From Streptomyces sp. CB01881 (GTDB taxonomy: Bacteria > Actinomycetota > Actinomycetes > Streptomycetales > Streptomycetaceae): a stretch of DNA of 64,000 bases. Location of the stretch: NCBI RefSeq assembly GCF_002953255.1, contig NZ_CP026498.1, forward strand, positions 1,783,291 through 1,847,290, in the 5' to 3' direction. The notes below the pieces were generated by a model. That model made no database searches. It was not told the DNA's origin and worked only from the letters and a program-made list of their open reading frames with translations. Below, piece after piece: positions 42,828 to 52,213 of the stretch (position 1 is the stretch's first letter; each line of letters opens with the position of its first letter). Both the position numbers and the translations under genes were made by a program.

Positions 42828-42863
42828 GGCCCCGCCGAATCCCGGAGCGGGTTCGACGGGGCC
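42828..42863 (-). terminator. Hairpin after the IclR gene
   Basis: Arms GGCCCCGCCGAA (42828-42839) and TTCGACGGGGCC (42852-42863), 12 bp with one mismatch, downstream of the IclR gene and upstream of the operon promoter. Confidence 0.55.
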
Positions 42864-42927
42864 TGCGGTCGGCCTGCCGTACGGCGGGACCTGCGGTTTC
42901 GGCGGGGCCCGCGACGCGGGCCGGCGG

Positions 42928-43707
42928 TCAGACCGCCATCGCCAGCATCAGCGGCGCCGCCCGGGCCGCCAGCAGCTCGGCGGCCGCCTTCAGCCGGTGC
43001 ACGTTGTCCACCGGCATCGAGGTGGCCAGGCAGCCGACCGTGCTGCCGGCCATCACCGGGACGGCCGCGCAGACGGTGCCGAGCGCGTACTCCTGGATGT
43101 CCAGCACCGGCACGGTGGCGGGCTGGCGCTCCAGCCGGTGCATCAGCTGGTCGGCGTCGGTGACCGTCCGCGAGGTGAGCCTGGCCACCGGGTGCCGGGA
43201 CAGGTGGTCCCGGCGGGCGTCGTGGTCGAGCTGGCTCAGCAGGCACTTGCCGATCGCACTCGCGTGCGCGGTGGCCCGGAAGTCCACCCACTCCTGCACG
43301 GCCGGCGCGTGGTCGGCGGCCGAGACCGCCTCCACCGACAACTCGCCGTCGTGGTACCGGGTGAAGTACACTGCGGCACCCAACTCGTCGCGCAGATCGG
43401 CGAGTTTGCGGTCCAGCCGGGCGCGCACCAGCTGCTCCCGGTTGTACTGCCCGAGCAGCGCGAAGGTGCCGCCGAGCACCCAACCGCCGTCCTGGCACTG
43501 GAGATAACCCTCGATCTCAAGGATCTCGGCGAGCCCGCGAACCGTCGACAGGCTCAGGGACGTCTCCCTGGCGAGGGAGACCAGGGTGGCACCGCCGGGG
43601 TGCCGGTCGACGGCCTCCAGCAGTCTGAGGGCGTACTGCAAGGAGGTGAACGGACCGGGCGTGCCCCGGTCCAGTGCGGCGTGACGACCCGGGGCTGGTG
43701 TCGACAT
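42928..43707 (-). CDS. IclR family transcriptional regulator
   Basis: 259 residues. The N-terminal winged helix reads ALRLLEAVDRHPGGATLVSL then ARETSLSLSTVRGLAEILE. The C-terminal effector domain contains the family phrases AHASAIGKCLLSQL, YALGTVCAAVPVM and GCLATSMPVDNV. It differs from the AllR-like protein at 62.8 kb. It precedes the diiron/reductase operon on the same strand and is the most likely local regulator of it, but this is inferred from position only. Confidence 0.9.
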   Translation of the reverse strand: MSTPAPGRHAALDRGTPGPFTSLQYALRLLEAVDRHPGGATLVSLARETSLSLSTVRGLAEILEIEGYLQCQDGGWVLGGTFALLGQYNREQLVRARLDRKLADLRDELGAAVYFTRYHDGELSVEAVSAADHAPAVQEWVDFRATAHASAIGKCLLSQLDHDARRDHLSRHPVARLTSRTVTDADQLMHRLERQPATVPVLDIQEYALGTVCAAVPVMAGSTVGCLATSMPVDNVHRLKAAAELLAARAAPLMLAMAV

Positions 43708-44038
43708 GTCGTCCCCTTCCGATGTCCGCCCGCGGAGCGACCTGCGGGCGCCTCCAGCCTAGCCACCCCGGGGGCCCGGCAGTTGCCGTCCGCGAATATT
43801 CGGTGAAGGTGCTGGACGGGCCCAAGGGCCGCGTGCTTCGCACGGGACCGGCGGACGCCCCCGGGGACTCCCGCGAACGGCGCCCGTCGGCCCCTGAACG
43901 CGGACCGGCGGGCCCCGACCGGCGGCACCGTCCCGGACGACGGAACGGGCCCCTCCCCCACTGCCCTGGGGGGAGAGGCCCGGTCGCGCCCGCCGGGGTA
44001 CGGGCCCCGGCGGCCGGTGAGGGTGGCCAGGCGGGACG
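43708..44038. other. Intergenic region between catalase and IclR genes
   Basis: 331 bases without a credible gene. The catalase-side part contains its terminator (listed separately); nothing else specific is seen. Confidence 0.5.
43946..43982 (-). terminator. Catalase gene terminator
   Basis: CGGGCC-C-CTCCCCC on the left pairs with GGGGGAG-A-GGCCCG on the right, 13 bp and one mismatch, about 55 bases beyond the catalase stop. Confidence 0.7.
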
Positions 44039-45499
44039 TCAGCCCTCGTCGCCGGAGCGCAGCTTGGCGACGGCGGCCTCCAGGCGGGCGCCGTACTCCT
44101 CGTCGGCGGCGTGGAAGTGGGCGAGGTTCTTCTCGACGATGTCGTCGCGCGAGACCTGCGCCAGGAAGCCCGCGATGTTGTTGATCAGTCGGGTCTTCTC
44201 TCCGGCCGACATCAGGCGGTAGAGCTCACCGGCCTGGAAGAAGTCGTCGTCCTTGGTGTGCGCCGGCGTGGTGTAGGTGCCGGTGTAGCCGTCCAGCCCG
44301 ACCGGCGCGGCGAGCGCGCTGTCGGTCTGGGCGGGGCCGTCGTACGAGTTGGGCTCGTAGTTCTTGCCGCGGCCGGACTTGTTGACGGCGGAGAAGCCGT
44401 CACGGCCGTAGTTGTTCGCCTCGGTGGCCCGGGGGGCGTTGACGGCGAGCAGGGTGTGGTTGACGCCGAGGCGGTAGCGCTGGGCGTCGGCGTAGGCGAA
44501 CAGGCGGCCCTGGAGCATCTTGTCCGGGGACGGGCCGATGCCGGGCACGAAGTTGTTCGGCGAGAACGCGGACTGCTCGACGTCGGCGAAGACGTTCTCG
44601 GGGTTGCGGTTCAGCACCAGGCGGCCGACCTTCACCAGCGGGTAGTCGGCGTGCGGCCAGACCTTGGTGAGGTCGAACGGGTTGAAGCGGTAGTCCGCGG
44701 CCTCCGCGACCGGCATCAGCTGGACGTAGAGGGTCCAGGACGGGAAGACACCGCGCTCGATGGCCTGGTGCAGGTCGCGCTGGTGCGAGTCGGCGTCGGC
44801 GCCGAGCACCTCGGCGGACTGGTCGCCGTCCAACGAGCGGACGCCCTGGTTGGTCTTGAAGTGGTACTTCACCCAGAAGGCGTCGCCCTGCTCGTTGACC
44901 CACTGGTAGGTGTGCGAGCCGTAGCCGTTCATGTGGCGGTACGAGGCCGGGATGCCGCGGTCGCCGAAGAGCCAGGTGATCTGGTGGGTGGAGGCCGGCG
45001 AGTGGGCCCAGAAGTCCCAGACGTTGTCGGCCTCCTGGATGCCGGTGTACGGGTCGCGCTTCTGCGAGTGGATGAAGTCGGGGAACTTGATCGGGTCCTT
45101 GATGAAGAACACCGGGGTGTTGTTGCCGACGAGGTCGTAGTTGCCCTCCTCGGTGTAGAACTTCACCGCGAAGCCGCGCGGGTCGCGGACGGCGTCGCTG
45201 GAGCCCAGGTTGCCGGCCACGGTGGAGAAGCGGAGGAACAGCTCGGTGCGCTTGCCGACCCCGGAGAGGAAGGCGGCCTTGGTGTACTGCGAAACCTCGT
45301 CGGTCACCTCGAAGTAGCCGTACGCGCCGGAGCCGCGGGCGTGCACGACGCGCTCCGGGATGCGCTCGCGGTTGAACCGGGCGAGCTTCTCCAGGAGCTG
45401 CTGGTCCTGGATGAGCAGCGGGCCGTACTCGCCGGCCGACGCCGAGTTCTGGTTGTCGGCGACGGGCGCGCCGGACTCCGTGGTCAGGATCTTGGACAT
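44039..45499 (-). CDS. katA: Monofunctional haem catalase (clade 3 type)
   Basis: 486 residues, small-subunit catalase. The distal catalytic His53 is in RVVHARG, the Asn in [10 protein letters not shown], and the proximal haem Tyr in [23 protein letters not shown] and [11 protein letters not shown] are further family marks. It decomposes hydrogen peroxide. It lies 85 bases behind allantoicase in an allantoin operon, and the peroxide produced by urate oxidase and possibly xanthine oxidation is its obvious source. Its own GAAGGA site precedes the ATG. Confidence 0.96.
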   Translation of the reverse strand: MSKILTTESGAPVADNQNSASAGEYGPLLIQDQQLLEKLARFNRERIPERVVHARGSGAYGYFEVTDEVSQYTKAAFLSGVGKRTELFLRFSTVAGNLGSSDAVRDPRGFAVKFYTEEGNYDLVGNNTPVFFIKDPIKFPDFIHSQKRDPYTGIQEADNVWDFWAHSPASTHQITWLFGDRGIPASYRHMNGYGSHTYQWVNEQGDAFWVKYHFKTNQGVRSLDGDQSAEVLGADADSHQRDLHQAIERGVFPSWTLYVQLMPVAEAADYRFNPFDLTKVWPHADYPLVKVGRLVLNRNPENVFADVEQSAFSPNNFVPGIGPSPDKMLQGRLFAYADAQRYRLGVNHTLLAVNAPRATEANNYGRDGFSAVNKSGRGKNYEPNSYDGPAQTDSALAAPVGLDGYTGTYTTPAHTKDDDFFQAGELYRLMSAGEKTRLINNIAGFLAQVSRDDIVEKNLAHFHAADEEYGARLEAAVAKLRSGDEG

Positions 45500-45553
45500 G
45501 GGGGGTCCTTCGGGTGTCGATAAAGGCGTTGCGTGAAGGGTGAGGTGGCTGGC

Positions 45554-45598
45554 CTCAGGTGACGGATGCTCAGATGACGAATGCTCAGATGCCGAGCA
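45554..45598. repeat. Three 15-bp tandem repeats across the allantoicase stop codon
   Basis: CTCAGGTGACGGATG, CTCAGATGACGAATG and CTCAGATGCCGAGCA follow head to tail (plus-strand reading). The last contains the allantoicase stop (minus-strand TGA at 45585-45587). The other two put further in-frame TGA codons at 45570-45572 and 45555-45557, so three stops stand 15 bases apart. Confidence 0.9.
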
Positions 45599-46850
45599 GG
45601 CGCCAGGTGGCGGAGCGGCGGCGGGAGGAGTGCTCGCCGTCCGGGCCGTCGGCCGGCCGGAGCGCGGCGACGGCGGCGGCGGCCGTGGCCTGGTCCGCCA
45701 GCGGGCGGGCGGCGGCCAGTGCGGCGGCCTCGTCGGCGGCCAGTCCGGCCTCGGCGAGCGCCGCGACGGCCTCGGCGGCCGGGACGGCGTTGAACCAGCG
45801 CAGCGCGAGGGCGGCGCGGCCGGCCTCGGTGAGCCGGCCGGTGAGGCGGAGCCGGGCGAGGCCGCCGTCCGGGTGGACGTTGATCCGGACGTGCGTGACG
45901 GGGCGGCCGACGTCGAGCCGGAAGCGGTGGCGGGTGTCGGGCTGGAGGCGGGTGCGGGGCAGGATCTCGAACCAGCCCTCCCGGTCCTCGGACGGGTCGC
46001 CGCCCGCCGAGGCGTCGTAACCGGTCAGGTCGGCCCAGCCGGGGGCGTTGGCGACGAAATGGGTGGTGTCCACCTCGGCTGCCAGGACCTCGCCGCCCCC
46101 GGCCAGGGCGATCTGCACCCAGTCGTTGGCCTTGTCGCGCCGACGCCGGGTCTCCCAGCCCTCGCCCATGACGGAGGCGCGACCGGGAGCGTTCAGGTTG
46201 TGCGGGGAGGAGAAGTAGCGGTCGGACGCCGCCTCGGCCACGCCGCCGTACTCCTGGGCGGCCAGGTCGAAGGTGAGGCCGTCCAGTTCGCGCGGGTCGG
46301 GCAGCACCTCGCCGTGCACGCGGAGCCGGGCGACGCCGCCGTCCGGGAAGATGTTGAGGCGTACGTGCGTGAAGCGGGTGCCGTTGTCGACGGCGAACTC
46401 GTGCGCGGTGTCGCCCTGGAGCGGGGTGCGCGGCAGCAGTTCGACCCACTCGGCCGCGGCCAGCTCCTCCGGCGACGGGTGCCCGGGGACGGCCGCGGCC
46501 TCGACCGAGGCGCTCTCCGGGTAGTTGCCGGTGAAGTGCGCGGTGTCGACGACCAGCCCGCGGACGACGCCGCCGACGCCGAGCCGCACGATCGTCCAGT
46601 CGTGGTCCTCGTCGGTGGGGTGCGGCTGCTCGGCGCTGACGCCGCGGCGGCGCTTGGACTCCCAGCCGTCCATGATCTGGCCCTTGTGGCCGAAGGTGTG
46701 CGCGCGGAACTCGGCGGGCTTGGCGACCAGCAGGTTCTCCGCGTCCGCGAAGGTGTCCTCGTTGGTGGCGACGACGCCGGCGCCGAGCAGCCGGGAGGCC
46801 AGGTTGACCAGCTCGGTGAACGGAGCGCTCGGGGTGTTGACGGTGCTCAC
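45585..46850 (-). CDS. alc: Allantoicase
   Basis: 421 residues, two tandem allantoicase repeats. Each repeat shows the same phrases: [10 protein letters not shown] and [29 protein letters not shown] and [30 protein letters not shown] and [16 protein letters not shown]. It hydrolyses allantoate to ureidoglycolate and urea. The last 75 residues are an extra Ala-rich tail ([19 protein letters not shown] and on) that recalls the start of OHCU decarboxylases. GTG 46850 overlaps the allantoinase stop as GTGA, fixing the start. Confidence 0.93.
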   Translation of the reverse strand: MSTVNTPSAPFTELVNLASRLLGAGVVATNEDTFADAENLLVAKPAEFRAHTFGHKGQIMDGWESKRRRGVSAEQPHPTDEDHDWTIVRLGVGGVVRGLVVDTAHFTGNYPESASVEAAAVPGHPSPEELAAAEWVELLPRTPLQGDTAHEFAVDNGTRFTHVRLNIFPDGGVARLRVHGEVLPDPRELDGLTFDLAAQEYGGVAEAASDRYFSSPHNLNAPGRASVMGEGWETRRRRDKANDWVQIALAGGGEVLAAEVDTTHFVANAPGWADLTGYDASAGGDPSEDREGWFEILPRTRLQPDTRHRFRLDVGRPVTHVRINVHPDGGLARLRLTGRLTEAGRAALALRWFNAVPAAEAVAALAEAGLAADEAAALAAARPLADQATAAAAVAALRPADGPDGEHSSRRRSATWRLLGI

Positions 46851-48235
46851 TGAGACTCCTCGTGACGGGTGACCGGGCGGGTGACCGGGTGGGTGATCTG
46901 GCGGCCGAACGGCTCGGCCGTGACGTCGACGACCCGGCCGCGGAGCCAGGTCGTGCGCACGGCGCCGGTCAGCGTCCGGCCCGCGTACGGGGTGACGGGG
47001 TTGCGGTGGTGCAGCTCGGCGGCGTGCACGGCGAAGTCGGCGTCCGGGTCGAAGGTGACCAGGTCGGCGTCGTGACCGACGGCGATGGCGCCCTTGGTCC
47101 CGGTGAGGCCGACCAGGGAGGCCGGGCCGCTCGCCATCCAGCGGACGACGTCGCCGAGCGTGTGGCCGCGGCGGCGGGCCTCGGTCCAGATCGCCGGCAG
47201 GCCGAGCTGGAGGGAGGCGATGCCGCCCCAGGCGGCGGCGAAGTCGCCGCTGCCGCCGAGTTCGGGCAGCAGCTTGAGCTCGGGGGTGGACGGCGAGTGG
47301 TCGGAGACGACCGCGATGAACTCGCCGGCGGCCAGGGCCGCCCAGAGCGCGTCGCGGTTGGACTCGTCGCGGATCGGCGGGCAGCACTTGAAGGCGGTGT
47401 CGCCGTCCGGGACCTCCTCGGCCGCGAGGGTGAGGTAGTGCGGACAGGTCTCGGCGGTGACCCGGACGCCGTCCTCGCGGGCCTGGCGCAGCAGCGGCAG
47501 CACGGCGGCGGAGGAGACGTGCAGGATGTGGACGCGGGCGCCGGTGCGGCGCGCGGTGTCCAGCAGCCGGGCCACGGCCGCGGTCTCCGCGTCGGCGGGG
47601 CGGGAGGCGAGGAAGTCCCGGTAGTGGACGCCGGGCTGCTGCGGGGCGGCGGCCAGGACGGCCGGGTCCTCGGCGTGGATGATCGCCAGTGCGCCGATCC
47701 GGGCCTGCTCGGCCAGCGCGGCCTCCAGGTCGGCCTGCTCGACGTGCGGGAACTCGTCCACGCCGGAGGGCGCGAGGAAGCTCTTGAAGCCGAACACGCC
47801 CGCGCGGTGCAGCGGTTCGAGGTCGGGGACGTTGCCGGGAACGGCGCCGCCCCAGAAGCCGAGGTCGATCCAGGCCTGGCCCTCGGCGACCTTCCGCTTG
47901 GCCTCCAGGCCGTCCACCGTGGTGGTGGGCGGGACGGAGTTGAGCGGCATGTCGATCACGGTGGTGACACCGCCGGCGGCAGCGGCCCGGGTGGCGGTGG
48001 CGAAGCCCTCCCACTCGGTCCGGCCGGGCTCGTTCACGTGCACGTGGGTGTCGACCAGGCCGGGGAGCAGGGCGGTGTCGCCGAGGTCGGTCAGGTGCTG
48101 GTCGCCGGCCAGGAGGGAGCCGTGCTCGGCGATCTGCTCGATCCGCCCGTCCCGGATCAGCACGTCCGCGGGACGCTCGCCGTCCGGCAGGACCACCCGG
48201 CGGGAGCGGATCACCACGGTGTCACTGAAGGGCAT
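46847..48235 (-). CDS. allB: Allantoinase
   Basis: 462 residues of the amidohydrolase superfamily. Metal ligands are visible in [10 protein letters not shown] (HxH), [10 protein letters not shown] (carbamylated Lys), [18 protein letters not shown] and SDHSPS (Asp). It opens the hydantoin ring of allantoin to give allantoate. First gene of an operon with allantoicase and catalase, behind a strong promoter whose -35 box is covered by the shared TTCAAC-type operator. CGGAGGTCCCC precedes the ATG. Confidence 0.96.
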   Translation of the reverse strand: MPFSDTVVIRSRRVVLPDGERPADVLIRDGRIEQIAEHGSLLAGDQHLTDLGDTALLPGLVDTHVHVNEPGRTEWEGFATATRAAAAGGVTTVIDMPLNSVPPTTTVDGLEAKRKVAEGQAWIDLGFWGGAVPGNVPDLEPLHRAGVFGFKSFLAPSGVDEFPHVEQADLEAALAEQARIGALAIIHAEDPAVLAAAPQQPGVHYRDFLASRPADAETAAVARLLDTARRTGARVHILHVSSAAVLPLLRQAREDGVRVTAETCPHYLTLAAEEVPDGDTAFKCCPPIRDESNRDALWAALAAGEFIAVVSDHSPSTPELKLLPELGGSGDFAAAWGGIASLQLGLPAIWTEARRRGHTLGDVVRWMASGPASLVGLTGTKGAIAVGHDADLVTFDPDADFAVHAAELHHRNPVTPYAGRTLTGAVRTTWLRGRVVDVTAEPFGRQITHPVTRPVTRHEESQ

Positions 48236-48305
48236 GGGGACCTCCGAAACCTGGAAGAGGGGTTGCCAGAAGAAGAGTTGAGGACTTCGTCGAAGGATTG
48301 CCCGG

Positions 48306-48336
48306 AGCCTAGGGCCGCCTTCAACAAAACGTCAAT
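48306..48336 (-). promoter_or_regulatory. allB promoter with AllR-type operator
   Basis: Minus-strand -35 TTGACG (48330-48335), an 18-base spacer and -10 TAGGCT (48306-48311). The plus-strand sequence TTCAAC-AAAAC-GTCAAT (48320-48336) covers the -35 box and is one of four similar sites at allantoin and glyoxylate genes. Confidence 0.7.
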
Positions 48337-48365
48337 GGAGGAACGTACGAGAGGCGTACGGGTCG

Positions 48366-49523
48366 TCACCGGCCCAGGAGCGCGGCCGCGAGCCGCTCCC
48401 CCGCGACCTCGGCCAGCTCGGCCGCCTTGGTCATGCTGTCCCCAGGCTGTTCGGCCAGGTCGGTGAGGGCGTAGGCGGCGGCGAACCCCGCCGCCCGCCA
48501 CTCACGCTCCGACAGCTCCAGCCGTCCTGCCACAGCGGCCACCCGAACCCCCGCCCGGGCGGCCGCCGCGGCAACTCCGGCGGGTGCCTTGCCATGGAGC
48601 GTCTGAGCGTCCAGGCAGCCCTCGCCGGTCACGACGAGGCGTGCCCCACGCACGGCCTCGTCGAAACCCAGCAGTTCGAGCATGAGCTCGATGCCGGGTC
48701 GCATGGTGGCGCCGAGCAGGGCGAGGGCGGCGAAGCCCACCCCGCCCGCGGCCCCGGCGCCGGGGGCGTCGCGGAAGTCCCGTCCGACGGCCTCGCCGAC
48801 CACGTCGGCGAAGCGGGTCAGGCCCTCCTCCAGGATCACCAGGTCGTCGCCGTCGGCGCCCTTCTGCGGGCCGTAGACGGCGGTCGCGCCGCGCGGGCCG
48901 AGCAGCGGGTTGTCCACGTCGCAGGCCACCACGACCTCGACCCCGGTGAGCCCCGCCGCCGGTGTCCCGGCGGCCAGCGGGCCGAGGTCCAGCCGGGCCA
49001 GCCGGCGCAGCGCGGCGCCGCCGGGCGGCAGCTCGGCGCCGTCGGCGTCCAGCAGCGAGACGCCCAGCGCCTGGACCATGCCCGCGCCGCCGTCGGTGCA
49101 GGCGCTGCCGCCGAGGCCGAGCACGATCCGCTTGGCACCCAGGGAGACCGCCCGACCGATCAGCTGGCCGACGCCGTAGGAGCCGGCCGCGAGCGGGGCG
49201 GCCCGGCCGCCGGGGAGGCGGGCGAGCCCGGAGGACTGCGCCAGCTCGACCACGGCGGTGTCGCCCCGGACGGCGAGCGCGGCGGCCACGGGCAGGCCGG
49301 TGGGGCCGGCCACCTTGGCCGGGATCCGGGTGAAGCCGGCCGCCAGCGCGGCGGCCAGGGTGCCCTCGCCGCCGTCGGCGACGGGCAGTTCACGGACGTC
49401 GGCGCCGGGCGCGGCGCGGCGGATGCCGGCGGCGATCCGGGCGGCGACCTCGGCTCCCTCCAGGGTGCCCTTGAACTTGTCGGGAGCTACGACCACATGG
49501 CCCTGGGCGGGGGTGGCGGGCAT
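48366..49523 (-). CDS. Glycerate kinase (GarK/GlxK family)
   Basis: 385 residues. Family marks are VVVAPDKFKGTLEGAEVA at the start, LPVADGGEGTLAAAL, IVLGLGGSACTDGGAGMVQA, VVACDVDNPLLGPRGA and GARLVVTGEGCLDAQTLHGK. It phosphorylates glycerate, the product of tartronate semialdehyde reductase, to 2- or 3-phosphoglycerate for glycolysis. It lies downstream of glxR on the same strand but 436 bases away behind a chain of hairpins, so it may have its own promoter. The ATG at 49523 begins MPATPAQGHVVV. Confidence 0.92.
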   Translation of the reverse strand: MPATPAQGHVVVAPDKFKGTLEGAEVAARIAAGIRRAAPGADVRELPVADGGEGTLAAALAAGFTRIPAKVAGPTGLPVAAALAVRGDTAVVELAQSSGLARLPGGRAAPLAAGSYGVGQLIGRAVSLGAKRIVLGLGGSACTDGGAGMVQALGVSLLDADGAELPPGGAALRRLARLDLGPLAAGTPAAGLTGVEVVVACDVDNPLLGPRGATAVYGPQKGADGDDLVILEEGLTRFADVVGEAVGRDFRDAPGAGAAGGVGFAALALLGATMRPGIELMLELLGFDEAVRGARLVVTGEGCLDAQTLHGKAPAGVAAAAARAGVRVAAVAGRLELSEREWRAAGFAAAYALTDLAEQPGDSMTKAAELAEVAGERLAAALLGR

Positions 49524-49959
49524 GGCGTGGGCCTCACTTCCGGACGGGTCTGGCGATGGTTCGTCAAGCATGTGCCCTGGCGGCCGTGGCGGCCCGGGTT
49601 CGGATGGGGGCAGCCCCCTCCCCGCCGTTCCCCTCGTCCCGCTTCCGACGTACGAGGGGCTCCCCTCGGCGAAGGAGGGGGCCGGGCGACGCGCAACGGC
49701 ACGACCGAAGTGCCCCCGACAGGGAGTGCGCGTCACCGGCTTGGACGATCGGCAGGAGGCGGATGAGCCCCAGCCCGCCTGCCGATCGGGCCTGGCCTCC
49801 TGGTGGCGCGGGCACGACCGGATAGGTACACGCCACCAGGAGGAGTCTGTGGGGCCGGGGCTTCAGCGCCCCGGCACGGGGCCGGGGCCTCACCACCCCG
49901 GCCCCGGAGGGTGTCGCGCACCGCGCGCCCGGGAAGGGCGGCGGCGGGCGACGCGTGGG
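49524..49959. other. Hairpin-rich intergenic region
   Basis: 436 bases with no credible gene and at least three strong inverted repeats in series: 49746-49756 with 49778-49788 (11 bp), 49796-49808 with 49831-49843 (13 bp, CCTCCTGGTGGCG and its complement) and 49878-49887 with 49896-49905 (10 bp, GGGGCCGGGG and its complement). They follow the glxR stop and may act as terminators, or as a structured leader of the glycerate kinase mRNA. Confidence 0.6.
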
Positions 49960-50847
49960 CTACTTGACCTCGCGGCCCGACAGCCGCTCGACGCCGCGCA
50001 GCAGCGCCGAGTGGTCCAGGGAGCCGTCGCCGTTGGCACGGGCCGAGGCGACCAGCTGGGCGACGACCGCGCCGACCGGCAGGGCCGCGCCCACGGCGCG
50101 GGCGGCGTCGGTGACGATGCCCATGTCCTTGTGGTGCAGGTCGATGCGGAAGCCGGGGGCGAACTCGCGGCCCAGCATGTTCGCCTTCTTGCGGTTGAGC
50201 ACGGTGGAACCGGCCAGGCCGCCGCCGAGCACGTCCAGCGCGGCGGCGAGGTCGACGCCGGCGTTCTCCAGGAAGACCACGGCCTCGGCCAGGACCTGGA
50301 TGTTGACGGCGACGATCAGCTGGTTGGCGGCCTTGACGGTCTGGCCGGCGCCGGCCGGGCCGACGTGGACGACCGTGGTGCCCAGCGCGTCGAACAGCGG
50401 CTTCGCCTCGGCGAAGTCCTCGGCGGCGCCACCGACCATGATCGACAGCACGGCCTCGACGGCACCGGCCTCGCCGCCGGAGACCGGGGCGTCCAGGGTG
50501 CGGACGCCCTTCTCCTTGGCGGCGGCCTCGACCTTGATCGAGGTCTGCGGCGTGATGCTCGACATGTCGATCACGAGGGTGCCGGCCTTCACGTTCTCCA
50601 GCACACCGCCCTCGCCCAGGATGGCCTGCTCGACGTGCGGGTCGGCGGGGACCATCGTGATGACGACCTCGGCGTCCTTCACCGCGTCCGCGATGCTGGT
50701 CGCACCGTGGCCGCCGGCCGCGACCAGGGCGTCGATCTGCGGCTGGGTGAGGTTGTAACCGGTGACGTGGTGACCGGCCTTGACCAGGTTGGCGGCCATC
50801 GGGCTGCCCATGATGCCGAGGCCGATGAAGGCGATCTTGCGGCTCAT
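49960..50847 (-). CDS. glxR: 2-hydroxy-3-oxopropionate (tartronate semialdehyde) reductase
   Basis: 295 residues of the beta-hydroxyacid dehydrogenase family. The NAD(P) motif IAFIGLGIMGSPMAANLV opens the protein. DAPVSGGEAGAVEAVLSIMV is the substrate loop, and GQTVKAANQLIVAVN holds the catalytic Lys. It reduces tartronate semialdehyde to glycerate in the branch that recycles glyoxylate. It follows hydroxypyruvate isomerase by 61 bases. Glyoxylate carboligase, which makes its substrate, is not in this window. Confidence 0.94.
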   Translation of the reverse strand: MSRKIAFIGLGIMGSPMAANLVKAGHHVTGYNLTQPQIDALVAAGGHGATSIADAVKDAEVVITMVPADPHVEQAILGEGGVLENVKAGTLVIDMSSITPQTSIKVEAAAKEKGVRTLDAPVSGGEAGAVEAVLSIMVGGAAEDFAEAKPLFDALGTTVVHVGPAGAGQTVKAANQLIVAVNIQVLAEAVVFLENAGVDLAAALDVLGGGLAGSTVLNRKKANMLGREFAPGFRIDLHHKDMGIVTDAARAVGAALPVGAVVAQLVASARANGDGSLDHSALLRGVERLSGREVK

Positions 50848-50908
50848 CGCGTGGTTCCTTTGTACGTGGAGGGGTGTGGGGTACCGAGGGCCGGTTCGGC
50901 GGCGCGCG

Positions 50909-51745
50909 TCAGCGGGACGGGCGCAGCTCGCGCGGGAGCCACTCGAAGCTGTCGGCGCTGACGCCGGTGGAGGGGCGGTACTCCAGGCCGATCCGGCCGG
51001 TGTAACCGGCGGCCGTGAGGCGGGCGAAGAGGTCCTCGAAGTCCAGCCCGCCGGTGCCGGGCTCGTTGCGGCCCGGGTTGTCGGCGATCTGCACGTGGCC
51101 GAAGCGGTCGGCGTAGGTGTCGATGACGGCCGCCAGGTCCTCGCCGTTCTTGGCCAGGTGGTACAGGTCGCAGAGGAACTTCGCGTTGCCGAGGCCGGTC
51201 GCGGCGTTCACCTTGTCGACGACCTCGACGGCGGCGGCGGCGGAGACCAGCGGGTAGTCCGGGGACTCCGGTGCGTTCAGCGCCTCGATCAGCAGGACCG
51301 CGCCGATCTCGTGGGCGGCCCGGGCGGCGAGGGCGAGGTTCTCCAGCGCGAGCGCGTCCTGCCCGGCCGGGTCCGCACCCTCGACCCGGTTGCCGTAGAG
51401 GGCGTTGAGCGCCCTCGTGCCGAGGGAGGAGGCCAGCCCGGCCGCGACCGGGACGTTGGCCCGGAAGCGCTCCCGCTCGGCCGGCACGGAGACGGTGCCG
51501 CGGGCGCCCTTGCTCAGGTCGTCCAGGAAGTTGAGGCCGGTGAGCTGGACGCCGGCGTCGGTGAAGGCCTTGCGGAGCGCGTCCTGCTCGGCCTCCGACG
51601 GGGCGTGCTCCTCGCCGAACGGCCACCACAGCTCGGCGGCGGTGAAGCCGGCGGCGGCGGCTGCGGCCGGACGCTCCAGGAGCGGCAGCTCGCCGAACAG
51701 GATCGACAGGTTGACCGTGAAGCTGTGCTGGGCGGCGGCCGTCAC
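50909..51745 (-). CDS. hyi: Hydroxypyruvate isomerase
   Basis: 278 residues, a TIM-barrel metal-dependent isomerase that interconverts hydroxypyruvate and tartronate semialdehyde. Family marks are FTVNLSILFGELPLLERPAA at the start, LLIEALNAPESPDYPL with the metal-binding Glu, FLCDLYHLAKNGED, GHVQIADNPGRNEPGTG and IGLEYRPS with a second Glu. I take GTG 51745, with AGAGGTG just upstream; an in-frame GTG at 51754 is possible. First gene of the hyi-glxR unit, with an AllR-type operator upstream. Confidence 0.93.
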   Translation of the reverse strand: MTAAAQHSFTVNLSILFGELPLLERPAAAAAAGFTAAELWWPFGEEHAPSEAEQDALRKAFTDAGVQLTGLNFLDDLSKGARGTVSVPAERERFRANVPVAAGLASSLGTRALNALYGNRVEGADPAGQDALALENLALAARAAHEIGAVLLIEALNAPESPDYPLVSAAAAVEVVDKVNAATGLGNAKFLCDLYHLAKNGEDLAAVIDTYADRFGHVQIADNPGRNEPGTGGLDFEDLFARLTAAGYTGRIGLEYRPSTGVSADSFEWLPRELRPSR

Positions 51746-51840
51746 GTCAATCACCTCTCACTCTCTTCCTTCATCCGCAACTTCCACGATCCGGAAGAGG
51801 GATTCTGCTTGGTGGAAGCATGTCCGGAGCGCCGATCGGG

Positions 51841-51869
51841 TGTCAAGACCGTCGCAACAATTTGTTGAA
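51841..51869 (-). promoter_or_regulatory. hyi promoter -35 with adjacent AllR-type operator
   Basis: A perfect minus-strand TTGACA (51841-51846) lies 7 bases from CGCAAC-AATTT-GTTGAA (51853-51869), whose core CAACAA-T-TTGTTG is a perfect palindrome. The -10 is weak (ACATGC or CATGCT near 51817-51823). Confidence 0.6.
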
Positions 51870-51922
51870 GCCTCTCCGGAGTGCTCCACCGCAGGCCCGG
51901 TCACTGTTCGATCGACCAGCCC

Positions 51923-51952
51923 CTGACCCCGCCCGCACCCGCTCGCTAGAGT
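51923..51952 (+). promoter_or_regulatory. Leaderless promoter of the thiamine-binding-type gene
   Basis: CTGACC (51923-51928), an 18-base spacer and TAGAGT (51947-51952). Transcription would begin at or next to the GTG start codon at 51959. Confidence 0.55.
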
Positions 51953-51958
51953 GAGCGG

Positions 51959-52213
51959 GTGCGATTGATGGTGGAGTTCACGACAGAACCGTTCGAACTG
52001 GACACGTTCCCGGAGCACGCGGTGGCGGCCCGGAAGGTGGTCGACGAGGCCGGCCTGGCCGTCTCGGTCGGCCCCTTCGGCACCGGCGCGGAGGGCGAGG
52101 CCGAGGAGGTCCTGGCCGCCGTGACCAAGCTGCTCCGGAACACCCTGGACGCCGGCGCGACCCGGATCTCCGTCCAGGTCAGCGTTCTCGGCGAGGAGGG
52201 CGGTACGCCATGA
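51959..52213 (+). CDS. MTH1187/YkoF-family thiamine-binding-type protein
   Basis: 84 residues. The ferredoxin-like fold reads VEFTTEPFELDTFPEHAVA, VSVGPFGTGAEGEAEEVLAA and AGATRISVQVSVLGE. Family members bind thiamine or related compounds and form tetramers; a role next to purine genes is not established. The GTG at 51959 seems leaderless. Its stop overlaps the next start as ATGA, so the two proteins are probably made together. Confidence 0.82.
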   Translation: MRLMVEFTTEPFELDTFPEHAVAARKVVDEAGLAVSVGPFGTGAEGEAEEVLAAVTKLLRNTLDAGATRISVQVSVLGEEGGTP

